64,000 bases of DNA from Atrichornis clamosus (lineage: Eukaryota > Chordata > Aves > Passeriformes > Menuridae). How positions within the stretch are numbered: position 1 is the first letter of the stretch; every line of letters starts with the position of its first letter. Made by a program: the position numbers and the translations under genes. Location of the stretch: positions 1 to 64,000 of the forward strand of contig WBMZ01011926.1 in NCBI GenBank assembly GCA_013400975.1, written 5' to 3'. The notes under the pieces were generated by a model. That model did no database searches, was not told the origin of the DNA, and worked only from the letters and a program-made list of their open reading frames with translations. Positions 1-12,840 of the stretch are shown one piece after another.

Positions 1-2304
1 TGCCTTTCAAACTAAGACAGAGATCTACGACCTCTGCAGTTTTAACAGGCCCTCAAGAGTTTTGGGCTGAAGTGTACAATGACAAATCCTGCAGTCTAAT
101 AATTTCTCTTGGGTTTAATGCAGATTTTATACAATAAGGTAAAATAATTACTGTCAAAAATAGTAGAAAACAGTGGTATTTGGTGCAAATAAGCCTCTCC
201 CAAGTTAAATAAATACATTTTTTACATCTTCATAAATCTTCAAGAAAACTTAGCAAATTTACCTAGATCATAATGTGGCTTGAAAAAGCAAATTAAGAAT
301 TTAACAGCAAGCATCAGCTGCACCTACAAATGGTTTGAAGTGCTTTTACCTCTAAATACCAAAAAAACCCCAATTGTTGTAGCAGAGGAAATGGTCATTG
401 CCTATTTTCTCCCTTGTGAATGCAAAAGTTATTGATTTGTTTTGAGAAGAAGCACAACTGAAGTACTCAAGACATTAATCCATGACTGAAATAACAGTTA
501 ATCAACACAAAAAGACTATGAAAAAAATCTATTTGCAATACCATGAACTAGGATTCATATTCATTGTAAATGTGAAATATCAGGGCCACAACCTTTTCTT
601 ATTTTCTTCTTATTAATTGCAAAGGGAGACAATTGCTTCACACTGCGAAATGAATCTTTGCTGATTCAGTTTTTAACAAGCAGCAGAGCTTCAGCTTCAA
701 ATCAATAGTTAAACCCAAACAGCATCACCTTCTTTAAATCAGTTAAATGTATTTGTAGACGTAAACATGATGGATGACTAGAAATTGGAGCATTCATTGC
801 TTTGGGGCAACAGATGCCACAATGAAATCATACTCTGAGAGATGCCACCGGGCTCAGGATAACAAAGGGCCTTCTGCACACAGTGAGAGCCAGACATTAA
901 GACATCTGACCTAAACTGGGGACAGCATGAGAGCCTTTGAGAGACAACGGCTACGCTCAGTGCCTGGTGCATTGAACTTTAGGGTGATGCAGAGGCCCCT
1001 GACCAGCTATGCTGGCAATGTGAGAGGTAAATGGGTAGTCACTGGGCATGGCAGTGGGGGGCAATGTGGATGCTCTTTTTAATCCTACCTCTACAGCTCT
1101 TTTACTGATAGGAATAGGAATGTTCTTCATAGCCCTAGTTTTTCCCCAGCTGAGTATTGCCCCATGCTGTAGAAGCATTAGCCCCCATAATGTAATCACA
1201 GATGTGTCACTATTCTGGTACTAAAATAAGCTGGCAGTGTGAGACAGCCTCTGGTCTCCTGACTGTTTTTCAGGCAGTAAGGAGAATCTGCCATCAATAA
1301 TCCAATTATTTTCAACTATGGAATATAATGAAGGGAACATTATCAGAAAGAGGTGTTGGGGTAAATCATTAGGCATTTTGTCTGTTAAACCAAATATTTT
1401 ACCTTCCTGTGTAATAGAAGGATGATCTGATGCTGCTAGAACACGCTGGTTACAAGCTGTCCTTGGTACTAAATAAAACATGTAATTTTTCATACTATCT
1501 TCCCTGTCCTGGGACTTCCTCAGTTTTCCTCTACAAGGTGAAATAAATTTTCCAAAGCTTGCTGATCTTGCAGTCTATGAGGACAGCTTGCATTTATACA
1601 ACATGTTTCACTTACTCAGACTATTTGGAGAAACGTTCAGAGATACTCATACGTGACAGTAACAAAAACCAGCCCCAAGGTGGGTAAGGTACTTCTGACC
1701 AAATGTGCCACCTCCTGTCTGGTGCAAATAGCTAAGAAGGTAGCTGCTGTGGAATGGGTTAAATATTTATTTTAAGATCAAACTACAATTTAATTTAAAT
1801 TAATTTAAATAATTTAAACACTGTATTAAAACCCTCCTAAGTGACTTGTAGGAAGTCCACACAGATTGTTTTGAGCTGATTGGTAATACTGATCAGAAGT
1901 CCTGCTGGAGTGGCACATTGGATTCTAACTGCTGTTTTATGAATCTTCCTTTCCTTGCATGTAGCAATCCTCCACACAACTGGAGATCTACAGTTATGCA
2001 CTCAGCAGTATATATTGCAAGCCAGGCATGTTCTCTTAAAATCTCCACTGGTTGTATTATCTACTTCCTTGAACAGGACGATGGGGTTCAGGAAATTTGG
2101 TCTTTATTTCCTTTCTGCCACAAACTTGTCAAACAAGCCTGGAAAGGCCCTTTCCCTGTCTCTGTTTCTCTGCCCTGAAGTTGTTAGACCCCAGAGGAGA
2201 CACCTCATTCAAGTCCTATGAACGTAACTGAAGTGATGATTTGGATACTGAGGTTAACAGGAACAGTGCATGCCAATAAGTAAATTTAAAAGTTTATCTC
2301 TTAC
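1..2304 (-). other. PHACTR1: PHACTR1 intron, partial (downstream of the last visible exon)
   Basis: This is the 5' part of the intron following the exon at 2305-2635, cut by the window edge. It is AT-rich with short spurious reading frames on both strands. I searched it by eye for the next PHACTR1 coding exon and found none. An AT-only low-complexity stretch lies near 1787-1820. I see no recognisable mobile element. Confidence 0.8.
1787..1820. repeat. AT-rich imperfect repeat (AATTTAAATT type)
   Basis: The stretch is built from repeated and self-complementary TTAATTTAAATTAATTTAAA-like units, with almost no G or C. It is a simple low-complexity repeat inside the intron. Confidence 0.7.
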
Positions 2305-2635
2305 CTTTCTAGCCTGTGCATGGTCATGGCTAGTGTTTTGTTCAGTTCCTCTATCATCCGGCACCCTGAAGGGTGAATGGGCAACGTGCTGGACCCAGAA
2401 GGAAGGTGCTGGCTGTGGCTGCCGTACTGGAGCTGGTGCTGGTGAGCTGCTAACTGGGATGGCAGGACAGTGTGATGCTGCTGGGTCAAAGGCTGCTGGG
2501 AGCTCTTCTGCGTGGAATAGGATGAGAGAGAGAGGTCTGGCCCCCCTAAAGGCATGCAAATCATGACTTTCTTTGGAGGTAGTGGAGGTGACAGTTTAAC
2601 TGGCATACAAGGCAGTTTCACAGGAGCGCCAGGAT
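2305..2635 (-). CDS. PHACTR1: PHACTR1 internal exon, conserved proline-rich core and [10 protein letters not shown] helix
   Basis: This 331-base exon completes a D codon from the preceding exon. It then reads [36 protein letters not shown], a glutamine- and histidine-rich stretch (residues about 42-72) and [20 protein letters not shown]. These segments match the middle of human PHACTR1 closely as I remember it. The central Q/H-rich part is the most divergent and has a short bird-specific insertion around LAAHQHQ. The acceptor is CTTTCTTCTGTTTTAG (strong pyrimidine tract) and the donor is GAAAG followed by GTAAGA. It ends with two bases of a codon (phase 2), consistent with the serine that follows in other species. 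An apparent reading frame on the opposite strand over the same bases is a shadow. The next exon, expected to encode the EQRVP region and later the C-terminal RPEL repeats, is not in the 2.3 kb that remain. Confidence 0.95.
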
Positions 2636-4268
2636 CTAAAACAGAAGAAAGAGAGCCCTGGTGTTAATTTTCGTGTTAGTAAGATGGAGATGAGAGTATC
2701 TGCCTGGGTGAGCAAGTACTGAGGTTGCTACTCAACATGGAGTGTGCACACCTTCCCTGTTGTGACAGACAACTCCTATCGTACGTTCAGCATGGTCTTC
2801 AGAAAAAATACTGTTGTTTTGCAGCACTCCTGAGTCCCACAAAAACATCCCAGGGCTGTGTATGCCCCTTAATAAACACATGAAGCAATACTTAACAAGG
2901 CTTGTGGCACACTTTGACACTTTAAAGCTCTAATCCTCCAAAATAGTCCTGTGAGGTAGATGCAACTCCTTCCACTCAACAGGCACGCAAATAGGGGGAA
3001 AGCAATTAGGGCGAGAGCAACTCAGTGTCTGAAGTTACAGGATGACTCACCACCATCAGTGCCAGAGCAAAAGCTCAGGGATTCCTGATCCATCTCCGTC
3101 ACTGCAGTGCAATTACTACAAGTCATGCTTCTTACAGCTTTGCAATGTGGAAAACATCTGGTGTAAAAAATTACATTATAGGGCAAAAGACAAAAGAAGT
3201 AAGGTTTGAATACTAAACAGGAGAGGTTTGGAAAAATGGAGGATACATGAGGAGAAAAATATAAAGAGAAGTAGGTTGTTAGGACTAATGTATTCTTTTA
3301 CAGAAGACTTGGCAGGCACTTTCCTCTGGACTCATGCACTGAATTTTACCTTTTTAACTCTAGGCATGTTCACTGAAACCCATAGCTGACCAGCCAGGCT
3401 AAGACTTCCCTGACTTCAATGAGAAATCGATGAGAAGTACACAAGCAAACCTCGCTTCCAAAACTCAACTGCAGGATGGAAACTTTTAGAGTTACACTGT
3501 GAAATATTTTCAGAAGGGAAAAGTAACATGAGGGCTTGTAGTTGCCAAGATGGGTCCAGAAAAGGGTCATAACACATGTTAAGAGCAAAGGAACACTGTG
3601 AGCAACAACTCTGAGTTTGTCTGTAGGAGGAAGGTCAGGCCCTTTCCAGCCTGGAATACTGCAGACATTTGTCTCTGCAATGTAGCTCTCAGGCAAGGCT
3701 TGAATGATCTTTGGTCTCTTGCTGCTTCAGTCCACTGTTCTTGCTGCAACATGATAAGGGAATTGCAGGACCAGAATCTTCTTTTGACCCCAGGAAGCTT
3801 GGGAGTTAGATGCTGTTCTCCAAGTTCCAAAAGTCATGAGCCTCCTGGGCGCTATCAGATTTCTAAGTCCTATTCAAGATGGTTCTTTTTAGTATTAATT
3901 ATCCTTTCCCTCACCGCCTTCATTCTTTCCTGCCTCCTGACCTATTCTGGGTATTGCCTGTACTAGCATCCATATCTAATTGCCAGGGTACACAAGGTTG
4001 ATATGGGGACTTGCAAGCAATAACACTTCTTGAAAATGATTAAGGATCATAAGGTGAAAAAAGACCACGAGCCAAGTTCAGATATGTCTTTTGACTTATT
4101 TTAGCGCTAGTCATAGCTTCATTGCCTTCGCAGTATCCACTTGATAGTAGTGGTTTTGCTGTGCTAGGAACAACACATGGACAGTGTGAGCCGTCCCTCT
4201 CTCCAGAGGGTTTATATGCTAACAACATAGAGGGGCCGAAGGGAGCACAAAGATGAAATACAGCATGC

Positions 4269-4856
4269 TGGTTCTGGCTGGGGTAGAGTTAATTTTCCTC
4301 ACAGTGTCTGGCATGGGGCTATGTTTTGGATTTGTGCTGAACACAGTGTTAATAATATAGAGATGTTTTTGTTATTGCTGAGCAGGGCTTGCACAGAGCC
4401 AAGGCCTTTTCTGCTTTTTGTACTGCCACAGTGGTGAGGAGGCTGGGATGCATGGAAGTTGGGAGGAGACATAGGCAGGACAGCTGACCCCAACTGACCA
4501 AAGGGGTATTCCATACCATATAACATCATGCCAAGCATGTAAAGTAGAGGAAATAAGGAGGAAGGAGCGATGTTTGGAGTGGTGGCATTTATATTCCCAA
4601 GTAAGCATTATGTGTGATGGGGCCCTGCTTCCCTGGAGATGCCTGAACACCTGCCTGCCCATGGGAAGTAGTGAATGAATTCCTTGTTTTGTTTTGCTTG
4701 TATGCGTGGCTTTTGCTTTCCCTATTAAAATGTCTTTATCTCAACTCATTTGTTTTCTCACTTTTACCCTTCTGATTCTCTCCCCAATCCCACTGATGGG
4801 CGAGTAGGCGAGTGGCTGCATGGGACTTGGCTGCTGACTGGGGTTATGCTATGACA
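4269..4856 (+). mobile_element. Solo LTR of an avian endogenous retrovirus-like element
   Basis: A 588-base block runs from TGGTTCTGGCTGGGG to GGGGTTATGCTATGACA. It matches in order an LTR I know to be abundant in passerines and other neoavian birds. The landmarks are GTTAATTTTC, ATGTTTTGGATTTGTGCTG, AGCTGACCCCAACTGACCAA, ATTCCATACCATATAACATC, ATGAATTCCTTGTTTTG and CTATTAAAATGTCTTTATCT. The ends keep TG and CA. The block lies in sense orientation opposite to PHACTR1. No internal retroviral sequence flanks it, so it is a solo LTR left by recombination. I found no clear target-site duplication, and scattered substitutions show it is not recent. The exact family name is not assigned. Confidence 0.88.
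4724..4729 (+). promoter_or_regulatory. Polyadenylation signal ATTAAA inside the LTR
   Basis: ATTAAA lies in the CCTATTAAAATGTCTTTATC segment of the LTR, where the intact family carries its polyadenylation signal. It is on the strand opposite to PHACTR1, so it should not truncate that transcript. Function in this old copy is only inferred from position. Confidence 0.5.
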
Positions 4857-5950
4857 TAGGGGCATGGAGAAAAATTGGCCTTTCCACATTGCAGAGTGGG
4901 AGAGCTGTAGAAAGTAGAAACCAAGCCTTTCACCTTTAAATGTAATATTAAATCCACTTAACATGTTGTCTCTTGTAGGCAAAAATTCTTCTGATGTCTC
5001 TACCAAGGCTGAAATCTAACTCATAGGTTTGCCAAAGCAGAAAAAACCCCCACTTCCAGTATTTTCTATTCAAGAATACAAAGGTCTTCAAGTCACCTTG
5101 TTTTTCTTACAAGCATGTTATTTGTATATATTTCCTCTTTGTATCCTGTGTAAAAGAACACATCCCTTCAATAAAAGGTAAATAACAGAAAGAGTAAGGA
5201 GTAAATTGCATAGAGCCCTGAGAATAAGGCTCCTACGGGATTTGTAGTAAAAAAAGTGGTTTTTTTCAAACACTTGTGCTTCAAGCAACTTTACCTCTAG
5301 AGCTTGTCCTGAATTACAGAGACTACACTGACATCTGCACTTCCATTTTGACAAATGCAGCTTTACTTTTGGTTTTAGATCCTTTTCTGCAGTATGTGAA
5401 TTAAAGTCTTCATTTGACAGTGCCTGTGCCTGGACATCACTCTGTGGCAGCCATCCTTAATGGTGAATTCAAAGAGATCCCAACTGCAGGCATCTTTTAC
5501 TTTTGACAAAAGAATACCTGGAAATATCATCTGGGTTTGCTGCCTTTTGTGATCCTGCAGATCAGAGCAATATTGTATTTTGGAAGTGAGCACGACACTT
5601 CAAATAGTTCAGGTATAAAGCGAACAGGAATTCTTCCTTCTTTCTTCTAAATATAGTGAAAATTTCTTTTCTCATGCAAGCATTCATTTAGCAGAGTTGT
5701 GGCACAGGCACTGTGGCTCTGGAGTTGCACAGGAGTACAAGTTTAGCTTAATTATCCTGAGTAGCCACATATTCCATCACGAATCTGACACACACACTCT
5801 GGTTTCCACTCTTCACAACAAAGGTATGGACCTTTAGTTTCCACATAAATTTAAACAAATCCTTCACATCAACATGTTTTCAATGGTGACAGTGCTGGGT
5901 GACTCCACTGGACACCTGTCAACAATCTTCCCCATTATTTTTAATGTCTT

Positions 5951-6016
5951 TATTCAGACTGACAGTGCTACACCGTCTTGAGCTTGAGCTTGACGGTTCT
6001 TGAGCTTGTCTGAATA
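5951..6016. repeat. Nested inverted repeat with short direct repeats
   Basis: The outer arms are TATTCAGAC (5951-5959) and GTCTGAATA (6008-6016), perfectly complementary. The inner arms are ACCGTC (5972-5977) and GACGGT (5992-5997). Between and beside the inner arms the hexamer TTGAGC recurs. No mobile element ends are visible. Confidence 0.7.
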
Positions 6017-7504
6017 TGGTCTTAATACCAAAACAGACTCTTGAAAATAAACCAGAGGCATTAAATCTACTTGTCTGCCCTTCACCTTCAGGAGAGTTCC
6101 ACTTTGTTTAAAAAAAATGGTTAAAAAGAGAATGACTACAATGGGAGGAGAGTTCTGTCCTTTGGCTAGAAAATGTAACAGTGTATGTTCACTGACATCA
6201 GTAATGGAGACCTTGGTACTGCAAGTTCTACTGTGTGGTCAGATCAGTGAGTATGCTGAACAAGTCGGGCCGTGCAGGTTGGGCCCCAGGCACGCTTTTG
6301 GACACTGTGCTACCATCATCTAAAGGATAGAACAACTTCTCCCTGCATGTATGACTGAGGTGACTGAATTTTACAATTCTTTCCTCTGTTTGTTCTAATT
6401 TTACAATCTACATGATCTATGAATCAGGGGTGGTAACAATTATTGTCTCCAGCATGACATATACAACAGACATAGGTGTCTGTAGATGAATAAGAAGCTG
6501 GACAGGGGAAATATGAACAAGGTATCTATGATAAGTCTCTTCTCAGTGAAACATTAAAGAGTCTTAAATCATCACACAAAGCACATGTAACAGAAAAAAA
6601 GCAAACTGTGTGAAGCCAGGTGTGCAAGTCTGATTAATCTCTTCTGGCTGAGGATCTTCATGCTCAAGAGAATAATGAGCAATTTTGCAAGATGTTGGCT
6701 CCCAGTGGGATTGTGACCACTCAGCACTGTGTAATAACTTCTATGCTACAATTGATGAAAAAGATGTCAGACATCAACCTTCCCACTCTTGATGACAATC
6801 AGTTACTTAAAAGATAGTTGTGGATGCCACAATATTTGCTACACACCAGATGTTTGACAAACAGGCCATCCCTTACCATTTCCATTCACATCATTTTGTT
6901 AACATCTACAGCTGCTGCATTTCTTTTGGGGTTTTCACGAGATAGATAAACACATTTTCCTGTTGGACAGGTTTGCTCGTATATGGTTCTTCTAATATGT
7001 TTGTGGTAGACTGGAGCTGTGCACCAAGATGCTTCCTAGTCACTGAACATGGCTGGAGAACTGGTCAGCACACATTGAAGATACAACTGCTACAGATAGG
7101 GTGCTAGGAAGTTCTGGATGTATGGCGGCAAATGTTGCTGCAGCAGAGGTTGTATAAGGGCTCGTTAAAATCTTCAAATTCTGCCCCAGCTCAACTACAG
7201 CATGGAGAAAGAGGACATGCCTGGGAATCCTGGGCTTGTGGCAGAGCTGGCTGTGTTTGTTATACTGCCAGTGGTAGAAATGCTTCTTCTTGACTCCTTG
7301 CCAAATGTAAGCCAGCATTGTACCCTGACAGCAGGGAAGGTCAGCAGACTCCTGGGTGGTACAAGCAGAAACACGCTAGGAGATCAAAGGATTATTCCCC
7401 TTCTATACAGCAGTCCTTAGACTGTAGACTACTGCGCAAGCCCAGGATCCCCCAGGAAAGATATCAACAAACCAGAATGAGTTGATCACAGTGTCACTGC
7501 AAAG

Positions 7505-7920
7505 GTTGAGGGCTAGAGCACTAGTTGAGGGGCTGTCGTGTTCAGCTTGGAGAAACGCCAGCTTGCAGGGGGAACACCTGACAGCAGCTTCCCAGAACCT
7601 ATGAGCAGATTATCAAAAAGGAGCCAGACTCTTCAGTGGTGTGTGGTGGGAGGAGGAAAGACAGTGGACTACAGTGAAAGAAAAGAGGTTCAAGACTGGA
7701 TTATAAGGAAAATGTCTTCACCCAAAAGAAGAGGAGCCAATTAGTGGATGAGATTTATCCAGACCGGTTGTGCAGGTGGCATCCTCTGAAGTCTTCAAGA
7801 CCCAGCTGGACGAAGGCCTGAGCAACTGGTCTGATCCCATAGTTGGCCCTGCTTTGAGCAGGAGATTGGGTTGAAGACCTGCTGAGGTTCCTTCTCACCT
7901 GAATGACCTTATACTGTGAC
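7505..7920 (+). mobile_element. CR1 LINE 3' fragment
   Basis: The segment starts with GTTGAGGGCTAGAGCACTAG and TTCAGCTTGGAGAAA, which correspond to the CR1 motif 'ggagcacctctcctatgaggaaaggctgagg...ttcagcctggagaa'. It continues through AGACTGGATTATAAGGAAAA to the very recognisable end CTGATCCCATAGTTGGCCCT, GCTTTGAGCAGGAGATTGGG and CACCTGAATGACC. The usual terminal octamer repeat has decayed to TTATACTGTG. It is a 5'-truncated, non-coding copy of the dominant avian LINE family. The reading frames across it are remnants or chance. Confidence 0.88.
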
Positions 7921-9585
7921 CTTTGCTGTACTATATACAAGTACAAGTAATACAACTTGTCAGAAGGTTAATCACCTACTCTTTAAATTCTATCCAAGTA
8001 ATTAATTCTGTAAAGTAACCTGCAAACTGCCCCCCTCCAAAACCAACCAACAAACAGTGCAAAACCCAGTGTGGCCTGTTGAGGGAGCTCCATAGTAGAA
8101 ATGGGATGATGTGCCTGATGTTTGCTGGCACCATTTGGACAAGTAGCTTTTCCTTTTTCAGGTCTTCTCTCCTGTAATCACTTTTGCCTAAACGGCGGGA
8201 GTCTCTTTTCTTGTCTCAATGAGTTTTTGAGGAGATTCATAAAGACAAGTTAAAAACTGTTCTCAAAGATTTGTCATGCATCTCCTGCTGACTACAGCAA
8301 GATCTGCAGCCATGTCTTCAGGGGAAGATTTGAGACAGAAATTCTTTGCTATTCTTTGTCACCACATATGCATCCAAGGCTCAAGTTGAATTTGGAGAAC
8401 AAAAGCAAGTATGCTTAGCCTAAAGGTTGAAAAGTATAGCTCTGCATGAATTCCTGTGGAGGGCCTTGAAGAGGGTTTCAAAGACGAGATTTCCTGATGC
8501 CTGTATGTGCTAGGTACTGTCCTCCAGGAAGCGGCACAGAGAGGAAGTATAGAGAGAGCAACTGCATCAAGGTCCAGTTTCCCATGAGAACCTGGTGAAG
8601 GAGAGCTGCTTTTGCTCGGCTGCTTCTGCCTTGAGCACAGTGAGAGAACTGTCCATTGCCCCCACATGAACGTAATCTCTCTTCAGGAATGTGGCCTGCC
8701 AGAGCATGCAGCTGGAGGTAATGTCACCGTGGAGGAAGCTTGTGGATTATGTTGTGGGCTCATCTACAGGGGACTCTTCTGACACACATGTGACTACTGC
8801 ATCATAAAATGCTGTAGAGAGTATTTATTGGATAAGTTGCAGTTGCAAAAACTTCTATAAAGCTGTCACTAACAATCAGCTGTGATGTGGCAAGGCAGCA
8901 GGACCCCAGGCATTTATGTTCTCAAATGTCATTCGTGGCTCATCTGCATTATCAGAAGTAACTTTTGAGGACTTTTAACATTTCCTATCCTGATAAATGT
9001 CTGCCTCTAATTATGAATTAGTTCTGACTCTACATAGACATAACTAGTAAGCACAATAACAGAACTAAAAATGTGCTATGTGTCTCTTCAAAATGTTGAA
9101 TGAAGAAAGAAAGAGATTGCAAAAAGCTTAAATGCAATAGCTAAGTGGCCAGATATAACCAAAGGTACATTCTACTCTAATATAGGGCTACATTTGGGCT
9201 CAAAGACACCCAGGTGTTGCTGAGATCCCATCTGAGTGGCATATATTTTGTTCTCTAGTGTTTTAGGAGACTTTATGGGTTACTGGTGATTCAGTTGGAA
9301 AATATCTAATTAATTTCAGAAAACATTATATGTGCTGGTAAAAATTAACAGCTTAATGAATCAAGATCAAAGGGATATTTACAACACTGGGGTCTACCAA
9401 ACCAGATGTGACTAGTCTTCTCCTCACTTGGCCATTAAAGATTTTATGATGATCTGGGGACTTTATCTTAGCACCCCAATTAAATTTGGTCCCAGGTGGT
9501 TATTTCAGCTCCTCCTAAATTTTCAGTGAAGGAAGCTGCAAGTGTTGTCCTAAATGCCTGGGTTCTGCAAGTGGATATGGGCAAG

Positions 9586-9598
9586 AAAAAAAAAAAAA
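9586..9598 (+). repeat. Poly(A) run of 13
   Basis: A homopolymer of 13 A residues is followed by ordinary intron sequence. No source gene or element is recognisable just upstream, so it is listed only as a simple repeat. Confidence 0.9.
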
Positions 9599-10347
9599 GA
9601 AATTCTGTCCATGAACATTGTCTAATAACAATCATATCTGAAAATGAGTAGATTTCAGGAGGTGAGTGGCCAACCTCCTGAGGAGTTGCCTGGCCAAGAG
9701 GACATGCAGAGCAGTGAAACAATGGCATCAAAACAGTTAAGGTTCCTGTTTTTCTCCTAGGGTTGCCTGTCTTCTAGGGCTATGTGGGCACTTCCACATC
9801 CAGTACTGTGACAGGGATGTTCCCTGTGGAGGCAGCATCATCAAGACCACAGGAGATGGCATGAGGACAGGCATGGAGCACCTTCTGCAGCGGTGCTGCT
9901 ACCACTCCCAGTGGCTGCCCTGCAGTCTGCTCTTGGCTCTGGCCCTGTTTCTGTACTGTCCCATCCCTACAGTGCCTCAGTCTTGAGAAGAAGCATGCCA
10001 AGGTTCTTTCACCTTTAAAATGGATTTTTTTCTTTTCATTATCCACAAAATTAAATGTGCTTTTACGTGTTTATTTAGGCCTGCTCTTTTATGTGCATTT
10101 CTTATCAATTTAAAGGCCAATCTTTTTCTTGGCACAAGTGGATAGATAGTTGAGATGGTTCAAAATGCTTTCAGAGGAAAGAAATGTTTCTTTTCTGTCT
10201 CTAAAACCTTTATTAAGTTCTCTGTCAAACCCTGTAAGTCAGTCTTCATAACTTTTTTGAAGGACTTTGGGATAAGTTCACAGCAAGTGGTGGTCAGATT
10301 CAAAGGAAACTTTTTTCCCTCAAGGTTTGTATTTAAAATATTTCTCC

Positions 10348-10359
10348 TTTTTTTTTTTT
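10348..10359 (+). repeat. Poly(T) run of about 12
   Basis: A T homopolymer lies in a pyrimidine-rich stretch (CTCC then T then CCTTCTG). No element is recognised around it. Confidence 0.85.
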
Positions 10360-12840
10360 CCTTCTGACCATGTCTGGAGTGATTTTTTTAATATATGTTT
10401 GTATAAAACATGTTTCTATTAAATAGATACACTTATGTACACATACACAAATATATATTTAGACAGAAGTTTAGTTGCTTCTGCATTTTCACCTGTGTAC
10501 CTGAACCCTTCACAAGATCACATCTCCTCCTGCAGTCTCTTGAACAGAGCTACCAGACCATTAAACCTCTGTCACTCTCCACTAGCCATGCCTAATATGT
10601 CCTAATTTGTCCTTCAACCTTTTCACAAATTCTTCAGTAGAAAAATGTGTATACAACAAGAACAGGTAAGTTTTCATCTCGAATGCCAGGATTCCGATTT
10701 TGCTTGTTTTCTCTCTCACAAGCTGAGGATGTCTCTGGAGTAATTAGTAGAAGAATTGCATTAATTCTGCTTCTCACTGAGGAGGATGCTTCATTAGGAT
10801 TGATTGCTCATTTCCAAAGATTGTACACGGCTAACATAATTACTAGTGAAGAACACAGGGCACTGAGCAACACGTATATCCTTTAGAACACCAAAGTAAA
10901 TGGACCCTTAAGAACAAGCTGAATACTTTTCTTTTCAAGGAATGTATAAGCAAGGGTTTCAGTTTCACCAAGAATAACTGCCAATTAAATTACATCTCTA
11001 TGACTAAATTTGAATCTCTGTTCCTTTTCCCTGAAGGTGCTGTATATGCATGTACAAGAGTCTACCTTCATGTGCATACAAGACTTTCTATAGGACTGGA
11101 TCAGACACCACTAAAGGCCACCACAAAGCAAGAGAAGTCACAGTTCTGTTTCATTTTCATTGGAAAGTCATCACCATCAAGCAACTCGCTTACACTGATA
11201 GCTTGAGCCTGATTCTGCTTCACACAATATTTGCAGCTGCAGAAAAAACAAAACTACACCAGAAGCCCTCGCCCTTTGATTCTTCTGCTATCTCTTACAA
11301 AAGAATGGCTTATGAATGAAGGACATTTAGTACCCGAGTTTTTTCCTATGCTATTCCTGTATTTTTATTTCTTCCATATCAGCTTCATTTCTGAGCAATG
11401 TCTCATAACTGGGACAGAGTTTTTTTGGGAGATCTGGTTTTGTCCTTACATGAAGCCATTAATACTGCTGCCTGGCTTTGCAGGCTGCATGACTGCCCAT
11501 TCAGTTTGTAGCACAAGGCAAAATATTAACCATTATGTGCAGATTTTGGCAGGTAAGAAAGTAAAGAGGTTTCACATAAAACGTACAAAACTATACAGAA
11601 CAAAAAACTGTGGTCATCCAAACAGAAACATGAAGAGACTACGAAGAGATGAGAGAAAACCAGAATATGTTCTTTCCTAATGAGCTCTTTCCTGATATAG
11701 ATCTGAACCTGAATAAAAAGGGCATTAACTGTCTGGAAAAAAAATCTACAATGGGTTAATGTGGGCTGAGTAATTCTTACATCAGCTCTGAAAATATCAG
11801 GGCAGCATTAACACAAGATCAATCCAGGGGGAAGACTGGTAGCTGTACCAGTACAGAGATGCACCACACCTCATTTTCAACTCAGGATTTTGAGGTGCTG
11901 CCTCCTGTGCAGCACCTGCGATTAAGAGCAGACTGTTCAAAAGGTGTAGGCAAGCATTTAGGGAACCTATTTTGGTCTGTGCAAATATAGCTATCCTTTG
12001 CTTCAGCAGTCTAAATGCGAGACAGGGAAAAGGAGACACCAATCCTCCTTCCCCATGTACCTAGAACTTTGAATCCCAAAGAGCTTGGACACTCGTGAAA
12101 ACGTGTGGAACACAAAACAGACCCTGTGTTGTTTACTGTTGCTACCTTCCATGCAGTGAGAGATAAACTGCGGCATAAACCGCAGGACATCAAAGTCCTG
12201 GGAATTGGAGCTGGACTCACCAGTGGGAGGGGAGTAGTCAGAGCAGGGGAGGAAAGGGAGAACAGTTTGTCAGACTGTAAGCAGGAAAGCAAAATGGCAA
12301 GAAGTCATGGGACAGAATTGCCTGTGTAAGCATTGGCAGGCAAGTAAAAGACAAACATATGGAAAAATATAGGGTGTGTGGAGGGGGACCTGTCCACATG
12401 CCAGTTGAAGGGACAAAAAACAAAGAGCAGAAGGAGAAATCAAAACTCTCCCTTTCCCCTCAACTCTCATGCCTTTCCTCATTAAGGGCATTTGAAGATA
12501 TCCCAGTATTTTTCTGATACTTCCTTTCCCATCAAAGCACATCCTGCAATTTCAGTGGTGATGGTAAATCTTGATGAATAAGAGTGAGCAGGGTTAGGAA
12601 ACGCCACAGCGGTCTTAGGTAATTACAGCTGAGAGGGGAAGTGCCCTGGAGCAACCTTGATGAAGGTGTACTCTGAAGATTTCGTGATCCCTGCCCTAGG
12701 TACAGCACATACATTACCAGCACACATAACAAGTGCAAACAGTGTTACAGAAGGAGGAAGAACATTGAGAACCTCGCTATAATGGCAGCTTTTCCTATAA
12801 GGGAAATGGTGGTGCTGAGGGTCCAGGAATACCTACTTAC

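Larger units (their letters stand above)
2636..12840 (-). other. PHACTR1: PHACTR1 intron of 10.2 kb
   Basis: This intron separates the cassette exon (12841-13047) from the conserved exon at 2305-2635. It holds a solo LTR at 4269-4856, a CR1 3' end at about 7505-7920, small simple repeats and a nested inverted repeat at 5951-6016. The pieces 2636-4268, 4857-7504 and 7921-12840 contain nothing else I can identify. Reading frames there, up to 149 codons (11231-11680), have no recognisable domains or coding character. Confidence 0.85.

Noticed and set aside
2270..2566. 98-codon plus-strand frame and a 101-codon minus-strand frame over the PHACTR1 exon
   Set aside because: Both are shadows of the true PHACTR1 reading frame, which matches the family and has consistent splice sites.
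7040..7504. Possible 5' extension of the CR1 copy that ends at 7920
   Set aside because: The sequence before about 7505 does not match any CR1 section I know, so the element was started at the first recognisable motif.
11231..11680. The longest open frame, 149 codons on the plus strand
   Set aside because: The composition is what AT-rich intron gives by chance. There is no recognised domain, two other frames overlap its start, and it is antisense to PHACTR1. A frame of this length is not surprising in 64 kb over six frames.
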